A DNA stretch of 64,000 bases from Oceanisphaera profunda. GTDB lineage: Bacteria > Pseudomonadota > Gammaproteobacteria > Enterobacterales > Aeromonadaceae. Both the position numbers and the translations under genes were made by a program. The DNA lies in assembly GCF_002157895.1 (NCBI RefSeq), contig NZ_CP021377.1:930001-994000 (forward strand). Reading direction: 5' to 3'. Positions 9,924-18,141 of the stretch are shown piece after piece. The notes under the pieces are model-generated. The model did no database searches and had not been told where the DNA came from. It worked only from the letters and a program-made list of their open reading frames with translations. Each line of letters begins with the position of its first letter. Positions within the stretch are counted from its first letter, which is position 1.

Positions 9924-10358
9924 TTAATTATCTTTTTTCAGCAGCTCGGCGCACAGGCGCACAAAGTCAGACGAAGTAACGATGCCAATCAAGCATTGTT
10001 TATCGTCGACGATAGTGAGGCAGCCGTGTTTATTTTTCAGAAAAAACGATACCACTTCAATCAAGGGTGCATGCTCATCCACCGACTCAAAGTCTGCATC
10101 AATAATTTCCACTACACGACACTGGCGCTCACGACGCTCCAGCGCACTCACGCCGTAGTCAGATAATAAGCTCATAATGGTGGCAATCATGCGCTTTTGG
10201 GTGAGCACCCCCATCAGCTTACCGGTCAAGGGATCGACCACAGGAATATGACGAATGCTTTTTTCACGCATCATGTCATGGGCATCTTTTAGCGTCGCGC
10301 TTTGATCGAGCGTCAGCAAGTCACGGGTCATAATATCGCCAACAGAAATTACAGCCAT
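9924..10358 (-). CDS. Two-CBS-domain protein
   Basis: 144-residue cytosolic protein made almost entirely of a CBS-domain pair: residues about 7-62 (DIMTRDLLTLDQSATLKDAHDMM..., HIPVVD, LMGVLTQ) and about 80-140 (VDEHAPLIEVVSFFLKNKHGCLTIVDD, LIGIVTSSDFVRL). Such stand-alone modules bind adenine nucleotides (ATP, AMP, S-adenosylmethionine) and usually regulate another protein. No effector domain is attached and no obvious partner is adjacent, so its role is unknown. The ATG has AAGGA upstream. Confidence 0.88.
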   Translation of the reverse strand: MAVISVGDIMTRDLLTLDQSATLKDAHDMMREKSIRHIPVVDPLTGKLMGVLTQKRMIATIMSLLSDYGVSALERRERQCRVVEIIDADFESVDEHAPLIEVVSFFLKNKHGCLTIVDDKQCLIGIVTSSDFVRLCAELLKKDN

Positions 10359-10600
10359 AGCGTATTTATCCTTGTGTTAACGTTAATCCAGCCCTTGCGG
10401 TACGCTTGCTACTGGAGGGTAAAAATAACAGAGTATTTTAAGCTTATGAATAGCTTAAGTCTTATTTTAGTATCTTGTGCCGCCCTGCTACAGATGTCGA
10501 GTCAAAGCATGGATTGGGTTTACTAAAAGGTGACTTAAGCTTGGTAATAGAGTGACTACAAGTTGTGTCACAGAGTCTGGATGCTTGCAAATACAAAAAC

Positions 10601-10637
10601 AAAAAGCCCGTTACAGTTAACAGTAACGGGCTTTTTT
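10601..10637 (-). terminator. Bidirectional terminator hairpin without an obvious gene
   Basis: AAAAAGCCCGTTACAGTTAA then CAGTAACGGGCTTTTTT: an 11-12 bp stem flanked by A and T runs on both sides, so it can work in either direction. No confident gene ends next to it. Confidence 0.8.
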
Positions 10638-10738
10638 CGCCCTCGACCATCATCAAGAAGATTTCAGGTATCTCGCTGACGCTAAACATGCCATCCGCAT
10701 CTACCTTGACTAACACTAAGGTTTAGCGTGGCATTAAA

Positions 10739-10757
10739 TGCAATTCATTATCATTCA
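10739..10757 (+). promoter_or_regulatory. Fur-box-like operator upstream of tonB
   Basis: The minus strand reads TGAATGATAATGAATTGCA, close to the Fur consensus GATAATGATAATCATTATC, especially the AATGATAAT core. It ends about 31 bases before the tonB ATG, overlapping the expected promoter. Fur repression of tonB-exbB-exbD by iron is well known in related bacteria; here it is inferred from the match. Confidence 0.7.
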
Positions 10758-10788
10758 CAATAGACATTACCGTTAAAATCCGTATTCT

Positions 10789-11559
10789 ATGGCGCAGATC
10801 CGAATCAATCCGCTTGCTATTTTGAGGTTAACTTTGAGCTTAAAACGCTATGCCGTGTTTGCCTTAGCATCTTTGCTATTGCACGGCTTAATCGCTCAGG
10901 CCATGGAGCCGGAGCCCATCACCCTAGCGGTGGCGCCGGCGAATGCTGGGCCTATTAGTGTGCAAATGTTGCCGACCGTGACTAAGGCTCCCCCTAAGGC
11001 GGAGCCTGTGGTCGAACCTACGCCAGAGCCTAAACCAGAGCCTAAGCCGGCCCCCAAGCCAGAGCCTAAGCCCGTACCTAAGCCAAAACCCTTGCCTAAA
11101 CCCGCGCCCAAACCTGTACCTAAGCCGGAGCCTAAGCCTGTGGCCCCTACACCTAAGCCCGCTGCACCTGCACCTCAGCCTGTTGCACCCGCGCCAAAAC
11201 CGGTATCGCAACTAGCGCCCGAGCCTGTCGCCAAGGTTGAGCCAAAGCCGCAACCGACTCAAGCGAAAGACAGCACACCTAAGCGCATTGACACACCCAG
11301 CTTTACCCATAAGCCGGCAGCCATTGCTTACCCGATACAAGCTAAACGTCGCGGTCAAGAAGGCACAGTGCTAATAGAAGTCTGGCTGGATGAACAAGGT
11401 AAGCAGATTAAACGTCTGCTCGCCAAGTCATCTGGCGTGAGTGCCCTCGATAGCGCCGCCTTAAAAGCTATCGTTAAATGGCGCTTTTCGGCCTATGTAG
11501 AAAACGGCCGCGGCATCGCCCACCGAGTTCATATTCCCGTTCGTTTTAAATTGGATTAA
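10789..11559 (+). CDS. tonB: TonB energy-transducing protein
   Basis: 256 residues with the three-part TonB layout: an N-terminal membrane anchor (KRYAVFALASLLLHGLIAQ), a long periplasmic stretch of Pro-Lys and Pro-Glu repeats (about residues 60-165), and a C-terminal TonB domain (YPIQAKRRGQEGTVLIEVWL, ending HIPVRFKLD). TonB carries energy from the ExbB-ExbD motor to outer-membrane receptors for siderophores, haem or B12. ATG 10789 lacks a good ribosome site; a TTG at 10834 (giving MSLKRYAVFA) has GAGG six bases before it and may be the true start. exbB begins four bases after the stop, so all three genes form one operon behind the Fur-like site. Confidence 0.92.
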   Translation: MAQIRINPLAILRLTLSLKRYAVFALASLLLHGLIAQAMEPEPITLAVAPANAGPISVQMLPTVTKAPPKAEPVVEPTPEPKPEPKPAPKPEPKPVPKPKPLPKPAPKPVPKPEPKPVAPTPKPAAPAPQPVAPAPKPVSQLAPEPVAKVEPKPQPTQAKDSTPKRIDTPSFTHKPAAIAYPIQAKRRGQEGTVLIEVWLDEQGKQIKRLLAKSSGVSALDSAALKAIVKWRFSAYVENGRGIAHRVHIPVRFKLD

Positions 11560-11562
11560 ATC

Positions 11563-12183
11563 ATGTCATTGCTAACTCAAATACATCAACAACTAGGCCT
11601 AATGAGCTGGCCATTAATTTTATGCTCAGTAATTACCTTGACCCTCTGGCTAGAAAGAAGTGTGGCGCTGTTATGGGTCAGCGTGAGTGGCGAGCAAGCC
11701 AAACGAAAACTGCATCAAAGTGGCGCCAGTTTCGCTACCGTTAAAGATGCGCAGTCAACATCACTGATTTTACGGGGCTGCAGCTTATTGGTTGCACATC
11801 AAAGCGCCTGCAAAGCGACTCGTGAAGACTTAGCCGGTGTGTGGTTACAGCAACAAAGACGCAAGCTGCATTCGGGCTTGCGGGTATTAACCTTAGTGGG
11901 CGTGATCAGCCCCTTACTGGGTTTGTTAGGCACGGTGTTGGGCTTAATGGAGATGTTTAAAAGCATCGGCTTAAGTAGCGATCCGGTCACACCAGCGCTG
12001 CTGGCCGATGGCCTTGGTTTAGCCATGAGCACCACGGCGGCGGGCTTGTTAATCGCCCTGCCCGCCATTGCCGGTGCCCAGCTGTTTGGTTTGTGGGCAG
12101 ATCGCCTGCTCGACAAACTGACCGACGAGCTAAATCAGTGCAACTTGCAGCTGGAAGGGGTGCAGTTAGGAGCCAATTCATGA
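11563..12183 (+). CDS. exbB: ExbB, TonB-system motor subunit
   Basis: 206-residue inner-membrane protein of the MotA/TolQ/ExbB family. One N-terminal hydrophobic segment (about 15-40) and two C-terminal ones are visible. The second contains VGVISPLLGLLGTVLGLMEMF and the third GLAMSTTAAGLLIALPAIAGAQLF, the conserved family helices that form the ion path with ExbD. Length is a little shorter than E. coli ExbB (244) and close to the TonB1-linked ExbB of vibrios. It starts four bases after tonB and its stop overlaps the exbD start (ATGA), which argues for translational coupling. Confidence 0.92.
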   Translation: MSLLTQIHQQLGLMSWPLILCSVITLTLWLERSVALLWVSVSGEQAKRKLHQSGASFATVKDAQSTSLILRGCSLLVAHQSACKATREDLAGVWLQQQRRKLHSGLRVLTLVGVISPLLGLLGTVLGLMEMFKSIGLSSDPVTPALLADGLGLAMSTTAAGLLIALPAIAGAQLFGLWADRLLDKLTDELNQCNLQLEGVQLGANS

Positions 12184-12602
12184 TTGGCCGCCCTGAATCT
12201 GCCAATTCAAGTTGGCGCACGCTCACGCCAGACATCACACCTTTACTGGATATTATCTTTATCGTATTGGTATTTTTGCTGCTCACCGCCAACATCCCCC
12301 TGCAATCATTAGAGGTGGACTTGCCCAAAACCGACAGCGAGGCCTTGAGCGCGATATCTGACACTAAGTCCATCACCATTAATATGTTGGCGGGCACGCC
12401 TGCGTGGGCCATTCAAGGTCAAGAATACGAAGATTGGCAGCAATTTAAGCCGGCCTTAACCGCTCAAGTGGCGGCGTTAAAAGAAACCGACTTGATTTTG
12501 GCCTCCGACAAAGACGTGACCGTGGACAGCATGCTCAAACTGTTGGCTTTCTTGCAAGAACACGAGATCACCGCCACCCAAATATTGATGGAAGATGAAT
12601 AG
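12180..12602 (+). CDS. exbD: ExbD, TonB-system motor subunit
   Basis: 140-residue protein with one membrane helix and a periplasmic domain. The helix carries the conserved proton-relay aspartate (D24 in PDITPLLDIIFIVLVFLLL), and the family's VDLPKTDSEAL follows the membrane segment. It works with ExbB to energise TonB. The start at 12180 is chosen because it overlaps the exbB stop (ATGA); an upstream in-frame start at 12093 would add 29 unrelated residues. Last gene of the tonB operon; no haem-uptake genes follow, unlike in many vibrios. Confidence 0.92.
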   Translation: MIGRPESANSSWRTLTPDITPLLDIIFIVLVFLLLTANIPLQSLEVDLPKTDSEALSAISDTKSITINMLAGTPAWAIQGQEYEDWQQFKPALTAQVAALKETDLILASDKDVTVDSMLKLLAFLQEHEITATQILMEDE

Positions 12603-13057
12603 CAGCCAGTCGGTTGCTATCCACAATGTTGAATAGTTAATTTTTAATGTCTAATTAAGGGCGAATACCCCCTTTAACTAACAAACAGTGCCGAATACTT
12701 TACCTACAACAGAGCTACCACACCTAAAAATCCAATTGGAGCTAAGGGTAAGACCTGTACGTCAGATCTTGCTCTGCAGGATTTCGCGGCTAAAGCACGC
12801 GACTACATTCGTGTAATATATGAGCATCGGCGCCGCTGCGTAATGGTGACTGAGTAATTGGTCTTCATTAAGCATTCACAATTCAACATTGCCGTTAAGC
12901 TCAACGCTGGCTTTCCGCGCTCAGGCAAGTACCATATACGCCTGCACATTTTTACTGATTGTAGGCAAAGCTTTGCTTAACTGTTTACTCAGTTTTGAGT
13001 AACCCACAGCCACACTATCAGTTTGTTAACCTTCTGAATTATCAGGACAATATAGAT
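12603..13057. repeat. Spacer with F-, E-family repeats upstream of ettA
   Basis: 455 bases with no supported gene. An F-family copy at 12750-12840 contains a GTAG-headed hairpin on the minus strand (CGCGGCTAAAGCACGCGACTAC, 12785-12806, read from its CTAC end). An E-family segment follows at about 12866-12896 (CATTAAGCATTCACAATTCAAC). The EttA ribosome site AGGACA lies at 13043. Confidence 0.6.
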
Positions 13058-14725
13058 ATGGCTCAATTTGTTTATAGTATGAACCGCGTGGGCAAAGTGG
13101 TTCCGCCCAAGCGTCATATTCTGAAGAATATCTCTTTGTCGTTTTTCCCTGGCGCCAAAATCGGCGTGTTGGGCTTAAACGGCTCCGGTAAGTCGACCTT
13201 GCTGCGTATTATGGCCGGCCTCGATACCGAGATTGAAGGCGAAGCACGCCCACAACCTGGTATTAGAATCGGCTATTTGCCGCAAGAGCCTAAGCTTAAG
13301 CCCGAGCAAACCGTACGCGAAGCCATTGAAGAGGCGGTATCAGAAGTCGCCGGTGCCCTAAAAGAGCTGGATGAGGTGTATACCGCCTATGCCGATCCCG
13401 ATGCAGACTTTGATAAATTGGCCAAACGCCAAGGCGAGCTGGAAGCCATTATTCAAGCCCACGACGGCCATAATCTGGATCACCAGTTAGAACGCGCCGC
13501 CGATGCGCTGCGTTTGCCGCCCTGGGAAGCCACCATAGATAAATTGTCTGGTGGTGAGCGCCGCCGGGTAGCCATGTGTCAGCTGTTGCTGGAAAAGCCC
13601 GACATGCTGCTGCTCGACGAACCCACTAACCACTTGGATGCCGAATCCGTAGGTTGGTTAGAGCGCTTCTTACACGATTACGAAGGCACAGTTGTGGCCA
13701 TTACCCACGACCGTTACTTCCTCGATAACGTGGCCGGTTGGATCTTGGAGCTAGACCGCGGCGAAGGTATTCCGTGGGAAGGTAACTACTCTTCTTGGTT
13801 GGAGCAAAAAGACGAGCGTCTGTCTCAAGAGCAATCCTCGGAAGCGGCCCGTCAAAAGTCCATTCAAAAAGAACTGGAGTGGGTGCGTCAAGGCGCTAAG
13901 GGCCGTCAGGCTAAGTCTAAGTCTCGTATGGCGCGTTTTGAAGAATTGCAAAACCAAGACTTCCAAAAGCGTAACGAAACCAACGAGCTGTTTATTCCGC
14001 CAGGACCGCGCTTGGGCGATCAAGTGATCGACGTGACCAATCTGACTAAGTCTTATGGTGATCGCGTCTTGATTGACGACTTGTCCTTTAGCATTCCTAA
14101 AGGCGCTATCGTTGGCATTATCGGCCCTAACGGCGCCGGTAAATCCACGCTGTTCCGCATGCTGACTGGCGCAGAGCAGCCAGATTCAGGCAGCATCTCC
14201 TTAGGTGAAACGGTGCAACTGGCGTCTGTTGATCAGTTCCGTGATGACATGGACGACAAGAAAACCGTATGGGAAGAAGTGGCCGACGGCCAAGATATCT
14301 TGCGCATCGGCACCCTTGAAGTTAACAGCCGCGCCTACTTGGGTCGTTTTAACTTTAAAGGCATCGATCAGCAAAAGCGGGTTGGTGAATTATCAGGTGG
14401 TGAGCGTGGTCGTTTACACATGGCCAAACTGCTGCAATCTGGCGGCAACGTGCTGTTACTGGATGAGCCGACCAACGACTTGGACATCGAAACCCTGCGC
14501 GCACTGGAAAATGCCATTCTAGAATTCCCAGGCTGCGCCATGGTTATCTCCCACGACCGTTGGTTCTTAGACCGTATTGCCACTCACATCTTGGATTATA
14601 AAGATGAAGGTAAGGTGGAATTCTTCGAAGGTAACTTTAGTGAATACGAAGAGTGGAAGAAGAAAACCTACGGCGCCGAGTCAATTCAGCCTAAGCGTAT
14701 TAAATATAAGCGCGTGACTAAATAA
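13058..14725 (+). CDS. ettA: Energy-dependent translational throttle protein EttA (ABC-F)
   Basis: 555 residues, identical in length to E. coli EttA and very similar throughout. Two ABC ATPase domains: first Walker A GLNGSGKST (39-47), signature LSGGERRR, Walker B LLLDEPTNHLD; second Walker A GPNGAGKST, signature LSGGERGR, Walker B LLLDEPTNDLD. The linker between them carries the positively charged ABC-F motif region (ELEWVRQGAKGRQAKSKSR). EttA binds the ribosomal E site and gates the first elongation steps according to the ATP/ADP ratio. The start at ATG 13058 (MAQFVYSMNRVGKVVPPKR) matches relatives exactly; an upstream in-frame ATG at 12995 is disfavoured. Monocistronic, followed by a terminator. 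Confidence 0.97.
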   Translation: MAQFVYSMNRVGKVVPPKRHILKNISLSFFPGAKIGVLGLNGSGKSTLLRIMAGLDTEIEGEARPQPGIRIGYLPQEPKLKPEQTVREAIEEAVSEVAGALKELDEVYTAYADPDADFDKLAKRQGELEAIIQAHDGHNLDHQLERAADALRLPPWEATIDKLSGGERRRVAMCQLLLEKPDMLLLDEPTNHLDAESVGWLERFLHDYEGTVVAITHDRYFLDNVAGWILELDRGEGIPWEGNYSSWLEQKDERLSQEQSSEAARQKSIQKELEWVRQGAKGRQAKSKSRMARFEELQNQDFQKRNETNELFIPPGPRLGDQVIDVTNLTKSYGDRVLIDDLSFSIPKGAIVGIIGPNGAGKSTLFRMLTGAEQPDSGSISLGETVQLASVDQFRDDMDDKKTVWEEVADGQDILRIGTLEVNSRAYLGRFNFKGIDQQKRVGELSGGERGRLHMAKLLQSGGNVLLLDEPTNDLDIETLRALENAILEFPGCAMVISHDRWFLDRIATHILDYKDEGKVEFFEGNFSEYEEWKKKTYGAESIQPKRIKYKRVTK

Positions 14726-14747
14726 GCATTAATTTTTATCTGTTACT

Positions 14748-14771
14748 AAAGCCCGCTAATGCGGGCTTTTT
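14748..14771 (+). terminator. Terminator after ettA
   Basis: AAAGCCCGC / GCGGGCTTT with a four-base loop and a following T run, 23 bases after the ettA stop. Confidence 0.9.
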
Positions 14772-14942
14772 ATTGCTTGCTATAAATTATAAAACCTTGA
14801 TAACAAGTCGAAGTTCATGCTGAACAAAAAATCTAACCACTTGATAATTAGCTAAATTCGGTTAGTATCTAGTCGTAAAATTAGAACCCAAACCTAAAAA
14901 ATACCCTTGAGTATTTAATTCCAACAATAAAAAGTAGGCACT

Positions 14943-15482
14943 ATGTTTAAAAAGTTAGCGTTTAAAAAATTAACGACAGTTTCACTTGCAGTAGCGGCCC
15001 TGAGCTTTGGTAGCCAAGCCATGGCTGAGCACTATGTGGGCGGTAATATTTCAGCGATGAACGTTGAAAATAGCTGGAATGGAGCTGAAGCTGACTTAGT
15101 GGCACTGTATGCTCGATTAGGTACAGAATTCACCGAAAACTTCTCTGGTGAAATTCGCGTCGGCACCGGCCTTGATGATGATAAAGTAAACGGTAATAAA
15201 GTAGAGCTGAACTACTTTTACGGTGCTTATGTACGCGGTACCATTCCCATCGCAGATGCTTTTTATCCTTATGCCATAGTCGGCGCTACTCGGGCGGAAC
15301 TAGAAGAATCATCGCTTGGTCAGTCTATTAAAGGCTCTGGTACGGATATATCTTTCGGTGTGGGTGCTGATATTCGCTTAACCTCTAATACCGACCTGAA
15401 TATAGAATACATGAACTACTACGACAAAAATGATATCTCTGTTAATGGTTTATCGCTGGGCTTTACTTACCGCTTCTATTAA
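14943..15482 (+). CDS. Small outer-membrane beta-barrel protein (OmpA-like/porin family)
   Basis: 179 residues with a classic Sec signal peptide (MFKKLAFKKLTTVSLAVAAL, cleavage expected after SQAMA at residue 28). The mature part of about 151 residues shows alternating polar/hydrophobic strands (VGGNISAMNVENSW, GAYVRGTIPIADAFYPYAIVG, SFGVGADIRLTSNTDLNIEYMNYY) and ends in an aromatic residue preceded by YRFY, the usual outer-membrane assembly signal. This fits the eight-stranded OMP_b-brl family. No peptidoglycan-binding domain is attached. Function is unknown; such proteins are often adhesins or stability factors. Its base composition is more AT-rich than neighbours. Confidence 0.82.
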   Translation: MFKKLAFKKLTTVSLAVAALSFGSQAMAEHYVGGNISAMNVENSWNGAEADLVALYARLGTEFTENFSGEIRVGTGLDDDKVNGNKVELNYFYGAYVRGTIPIADAFYPYAIVGATRAELEESSLGQSIKGSGTDISFGVGADIRLTSNTDLNIEYMNYYDKNDISVNGLSLGFTYRFY

Positions 15483-15506
15483 TAGCTACGCTAAGTTAAT
15501 ACTCTT

Positions 15507-15538
15507 AAAAGCACCGCTCTTGTAGCGGTGCTTTTTTA
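15507..15538 (+). terminator. Terminator after the outer-membrane protein gene
   Basis: AAAAGCACCGCTC / GTAGCGGTGCTTTTTT hairpin with a T run, 25 bases after the stop. Confidence 0.9.
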
Positions 15539-15778
15539 TCTCGTGCTCTGGCTCCTACATGGGAATATAGTGCTGCGCAGCCAACACCAACCGCAGAATG
15601 CCGACCGGCCAATTCTCACAACATAATAAATGCGAGATGCAGGTCTCGATAATTTTTGGTGGGCTCAGCGCTGATTTTAATTCAACATTAACCATTCAAA
15701 ATTCAACATTGTGCGCGGTAGCGCACGCGACTAGGCTCGCCCCTTGTGGGCCATAATGGTATTCTTAACGGCCCTTAT
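15539..15778. repeat. Spacer with E-family repeat before the azlCD pair
   Basis: Nothing gene-like. At 15678-15712 is an E-family copy (TTCAACATTAACCATTCAAA then ATTCAACATTG). The remainder includes CAGGTCTCGATAATTTTTGG with no recognised motif. Confidence 0.45.
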
Positions 15779-16561
15779 ATGTATGAGCCCAAACGCCCCA
15801 TGGACACCTATGCCGCGCAGGCCAAGTTCGAGGCAGCTGACACCTGGCTTGGCTTTAAACAATTGTTACCCTTATCTTTTTTTGTGGGTGCCTTTGGCCT
15901 TGCCTTTGGGCTGGCCGCGTCTCAAGAAGGCTTAAGTGACGGTGCCATCGCGCTAATGAGCGCCTTGGTATTTGCCGGTACCTCACAGTTTGCCGCCCTC
16001 GATATGTGGGGCACGCAAGTGCCATTAGTCCCCTTGATGATCACCACTTTCGCCATTAATGCGCGACACCTATTGATGGGCGCTACGCTCTATCCTTGGC
16101 TGCGCTATCTACCGCCGGTGAAGCGCTACGGCCTTATGCTGTTTGCCTCCGATGCTAACTGGGCCATGGCCATGCAAGGCTTTTATCGCGGTGAGCGGGC
16201 GTTGGGCATTTTATTTGGTGGAGGCTTAGCAATTTGGTCATGCTGGATGCTGGGCACTGGGGTTGGCTTATATTTTGGTAGTGCCATTGAAGACCCGTTC
16301 AGCATAGGGCTGGATATGGTGCTGGGCTGTTTCTTGCTGGCCATGGCATTGGGCGGGCGCAAAGACAGCCGCACCTTGATCATCTGGTTCGTGGCAGGTA
16401 GCTCAGCCATGCTGGCTTATTGGTGGTTACCTACTAACAGCCATGTGGTGGTGGGGGCATTATCCGGTGGCTTATTAGGTGCTTTTTGGATGGAAAAGAA
16501 GGTTCCGGAAAAAAATGAGCCTGCGAATAATAAACAAGAGCAGGAGCAAGATAAAAGATGA
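15779..16561 (+). CDS. azlC: AzlC-family branched-chain amino acid exporter, large subunit
   Basis: 260-residue inner-membrane protein of the AzlC/YgaZ family. Family features include PLSFFVGAFGLAFGLAASQ, ALVFAGTSQFAALDMW (the AGxSQF pattern), and INARHLLMGATLYPWL (the DxRHxL-like pattern). With the small partner encoded next it forms an exporter of valine and related amino acids, known in E. coli as YgaZH. ATG 15779 has no good ribosome site; GTG 15746 (adding 11 residues) and ATG 15800 are alternatives, so the start is uncertain. The stop overlaps the next gene's start (ATGA). Confidence 0.87.
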   Translation: MYEPKRPMDTYAAQAKFEAADTWLGFKQLLPLSFFVGAFGLAFGLAASQEGLSDGAIALMSALVFAGTSQFAALDMWGTQVPLVPLMITTFAINARHLLMGATLYPWLRYLPPVKRYGLMLFASDANWAMAMQGFYRGERALGILFGGGLAIWSCWMLGTGVGLYFGSAIEDPFSIGLDMVLGCFLLAMALGGRKDSRTLIIWFVAGSSAMLAYWWLPTNSHVVVGALSGGLLGAFWMEKKVPEKNEPANNKQEQEQDKR

Positions 16562-16875
16562 ACTTAGCCACTGCCGGCAATGGCACCTTGCTCATTATCA
16601 TAGTGATGGCTCTGGTCACCTTGGCCACCCGTCTGGGCGGCGTGTTCGTGATGTCTTTCATCCCCTTTAATCAGCGCGTGCACCAGTTTATTACCGCTAT
16701 GTCCGGCTCGGTATTGATCGCCATTTTAACGCCCATGGCCGTTAACGGGGATATAGGTGCCCGCGCCGCCTTGCTGACCACGGCGCTCACTATGCTGGTG
16801 TTAAAAAAACAACTCCCCGCCATTACCGCCGGCGTACTCGCCGCCGCTTTGAGCCGATATTTTTTCGTCTCATAG
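16558..16875 (+). CDS. azlD: AzlD-family small subunit of the amino acid exporter
   Basis: 105-residue protein with three to four membrane helices, matching the AzlD/YgaH family (VTLATRLGGVFVMSFIP, then AMSGSVLIAILTPMAVNGD, ending in ITAGVLAAALSRYFF). Its start codon overlaps the azlC stop, so the two subunits are translationally coupled. AzlD proteins are required with AzlC for export. No Lrp-type regulator is adjacent to this pair. Confidence 0.87.
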   Translation: MNLATAGNGTLLIIIVMALVTLATRLGGVFVMSFIPFNQRVHQFITAMSGSVLIAILTPMAVNGDIGARAALLTTALTMLVLKKQLPAITAGVLAAALSRYFFVS

Positions 16876-17336
16876 GCGAAGGGAGTACAGCGCCAAACTA
16901 AAGACTAAAAATTATTTGCCACAGAAAAAGATCTGAACTCACGGAAGAGGTCACGTGCGACAAGTGATAAAGCTTTATATGGTAAGAGCCTGCTCTTTGA
17001 TGCCCAGGGGATTAGCTCTTACCATTAATAGTCCTATCTCGGCTTTGGCTTTTTCAGATTTGATCATTATTTTTCCTTCACTGGTCCGTGAGTTCCGTGG
17101 CAAATGGTCTTTAGTCTTTAATCCCTAAACCGAGATCCTGATTTTGATCAGGATGACGGTATAAACATAAACACCGCCATGGGTAGGCAGACATCGCAAA
17201 GCAATAGTTTTGCTGCATCAGAACCTGCGGTGCAGGTTTTCGCGGCTAAAGCACGCGACTACATTTGCGCACCATGTGAATATCGGCGTTGCTGTAAACA
17301 CCGCCCTTTGTTTAGCTTGGTGCTCGGCGCTTGGCG
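16876..17336. repeat. Spacer with A-, B-, F- and C-family repeats
   Basis: 461 bases without a gene. A complete A-family copy spans about 16913-17108 (left TTTGCCACAGAAAAAGATCTG, right TTTTTCCTTCACTGGTCCG then CCGTGGCAAAT). A B-family hairpin is at 17131-17163 (GAGATCCTGATTTTGATCAGG then ATGACGG). An F-family copy is at about 17184-17303 with the GTAG-headed hairpin at 17241-17262 (minus strand). A C-family fragment is at 17314-17338 and runs into the 3' end of the DUF4202 gene. Confidence 0.65.
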
Positions 17337-17927
17337 CTATCCGTTCAACGCCTTGCCTACCAAAGCGCTTACCTCTGGGCTTAAGCTCAGTTTCAAGGCC
17401 GCCGCTTGGCCCTCATCCGACATCTTGCCCCAAGTTTTTTGAATAATATCGATCAACTTTTCTTCACTATGGCGAGTGGCAAAATCGGCCAAATAATAAC
17501 GCATAAATACCAAGCAAATCACATCTTCTAACGCCTGTACTTCAGGGTCACGTTTTAGCTGTTTTTTCAGTAATAAGTCTTTAATTGCTGCTTGGTCGGC
17601 GTCGCTATACCCCACTTTAGCCATTAACTCCGCGGTTAAGTCTCCGTGAAAGGCGCCTAAATCCGTGCGCCAGCGTCGATAACCGGCGCGGTCCATGGGG
17701 TAACTCGCGCGCGCTATGCTCCAGCGTTTAATGTGCTGGGCACGACAAGCGATTTGCAGCAGTTCGCTGGCGTCGGGTACAAACTCAGCCTGTTGCTCAC
17801 TCATGCGTAGCCCGTATAAATACTCTTTCGGCCACACTTGGCCATCCGCTACTTCTTGATTAGGATCTTGCTGATTCTCCGCATCAATCAGGGCTAGCAC
17901 TTCTTTTAAACGGGAAACCGGTGTCAT
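17337..17927 (-). CDS. DUF4202 family protein
   Basis: 196-residue cytosolic protein matching the DUF4202 family, which is annotated only as conserved. Diagnostic stretches are the N-terminal IDAENQQDPN, the central LQIACRAQHIKRW with YPMDRAGYRRWRTDL, and EDVICLVFMRYYLADFA. The arrangement of conserved His, Asp and Glu suggests an all-helical fold that could hold a metal, but no activity is established. The ATG has AAGGAT upstream. It is divergent from hmp with a 214-base shared upstream region; the FNR and NsrR-like sites there might also affect it. Confidence 0.78.
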   Translation of the reverse strand: MTPVSRLKEVLALIDAENQQDPNQEVADGQVWPKEYLYGLRMSEQQAEFVPDASELLQIACRAQHIKRWSIARASYPMDRAGYRRWRTDLGAFHGDLTAELMAKVGYSDADQAAIKDLLLKKQLKRDPEVQALEDVICLVFMRYYLADFATRHSEEKLIDIIQKTWGKMSDEGQAAALKLSLSPEVSALVGKALNG

Positions 17928-18068
17928 GGATAAATCCTTATTCTAAATGAGGGTGATACAGGCAACAGCTACAGCATCACAGGGCTACATTCTTGCCTTT
18001 AACCAGAAATTTGCAAGCTCAAGGCAAAGGCCAAACGAAACCTGAAGCATAAAAAAGACAATTTCTTA

Positions 18069-18082
18069 TTGATGCATATCAA
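18069..18082 (+). promoter_or_regulatory. FNR-type binding site upstream of hmp
   Basis: TTGATGCATATCAA matches the FNR/ANR consensus TTGAT-N4-ATCAA at all ten defined positions and is a perfect palindrome. It lies about 60 bases before the Hmp start. FNR represses hmp in E. coli; direction of control here is inferred, and the site could also serve the divergent DUF4202 gene. Confidence 0.85.
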
Positions 18083-18103
18083 ATGACACTATAAAATGCG
18101 CAC

Positions 18104-18127
18104 TAAGTTGCATTTAATATACACATT
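18104..18127 (+). promoter_or_regulatory. NsrR-like operator upstream of hmp
   Basis: TAAGTTGCATTTAATATACA followed by CATT resembles the NsrR site built from two AAGATGCATTT-type half-sites. The first half (AAGTTGCATTT) is good and the second weaker. It ends 15 bases before the hmp ATG, suiting repression relieved by nitric oxide. Confidence 0.55.
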
Positions 18128-18141
18128 AAGAGGCGTTAATT

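Larger units (their letters stand above)
10359..10788. other. Intergenic region between the CBS gene and tonB
   Basis: 430 bases. It holds one strong bidirectional terminator (10601-10637) and a Fur-like site (10739-10757). Two short open frames face each other: a 26-codon plus-strand frame from ATG 10446, and a minus-strand frame from 10716 that reads through the terminator hairpin and contains an EF-hand-like DADGMFSVSE. Neither has a good ribosome site or recognisable full domain, so I do not call them genes. The terminator has no obvious cognate gene, which hints at a small RNA or a lost gene. Confidence 0.4.

Noticed and set aside
10302-10526. Plus-strand small frames overlapping the CBS gene start
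   Set aside because: No good ribosome site, and they overlap the CBS start region on the opposite strand.
10896-11211. Minus-strand frames within tonB with Gly/Leu or Arg-rich low-complexity protein
   Set aside because: They are the antisense reading of the Pro-Lys/Pro-Glu repeats of TonB; no ribosome site or family match.
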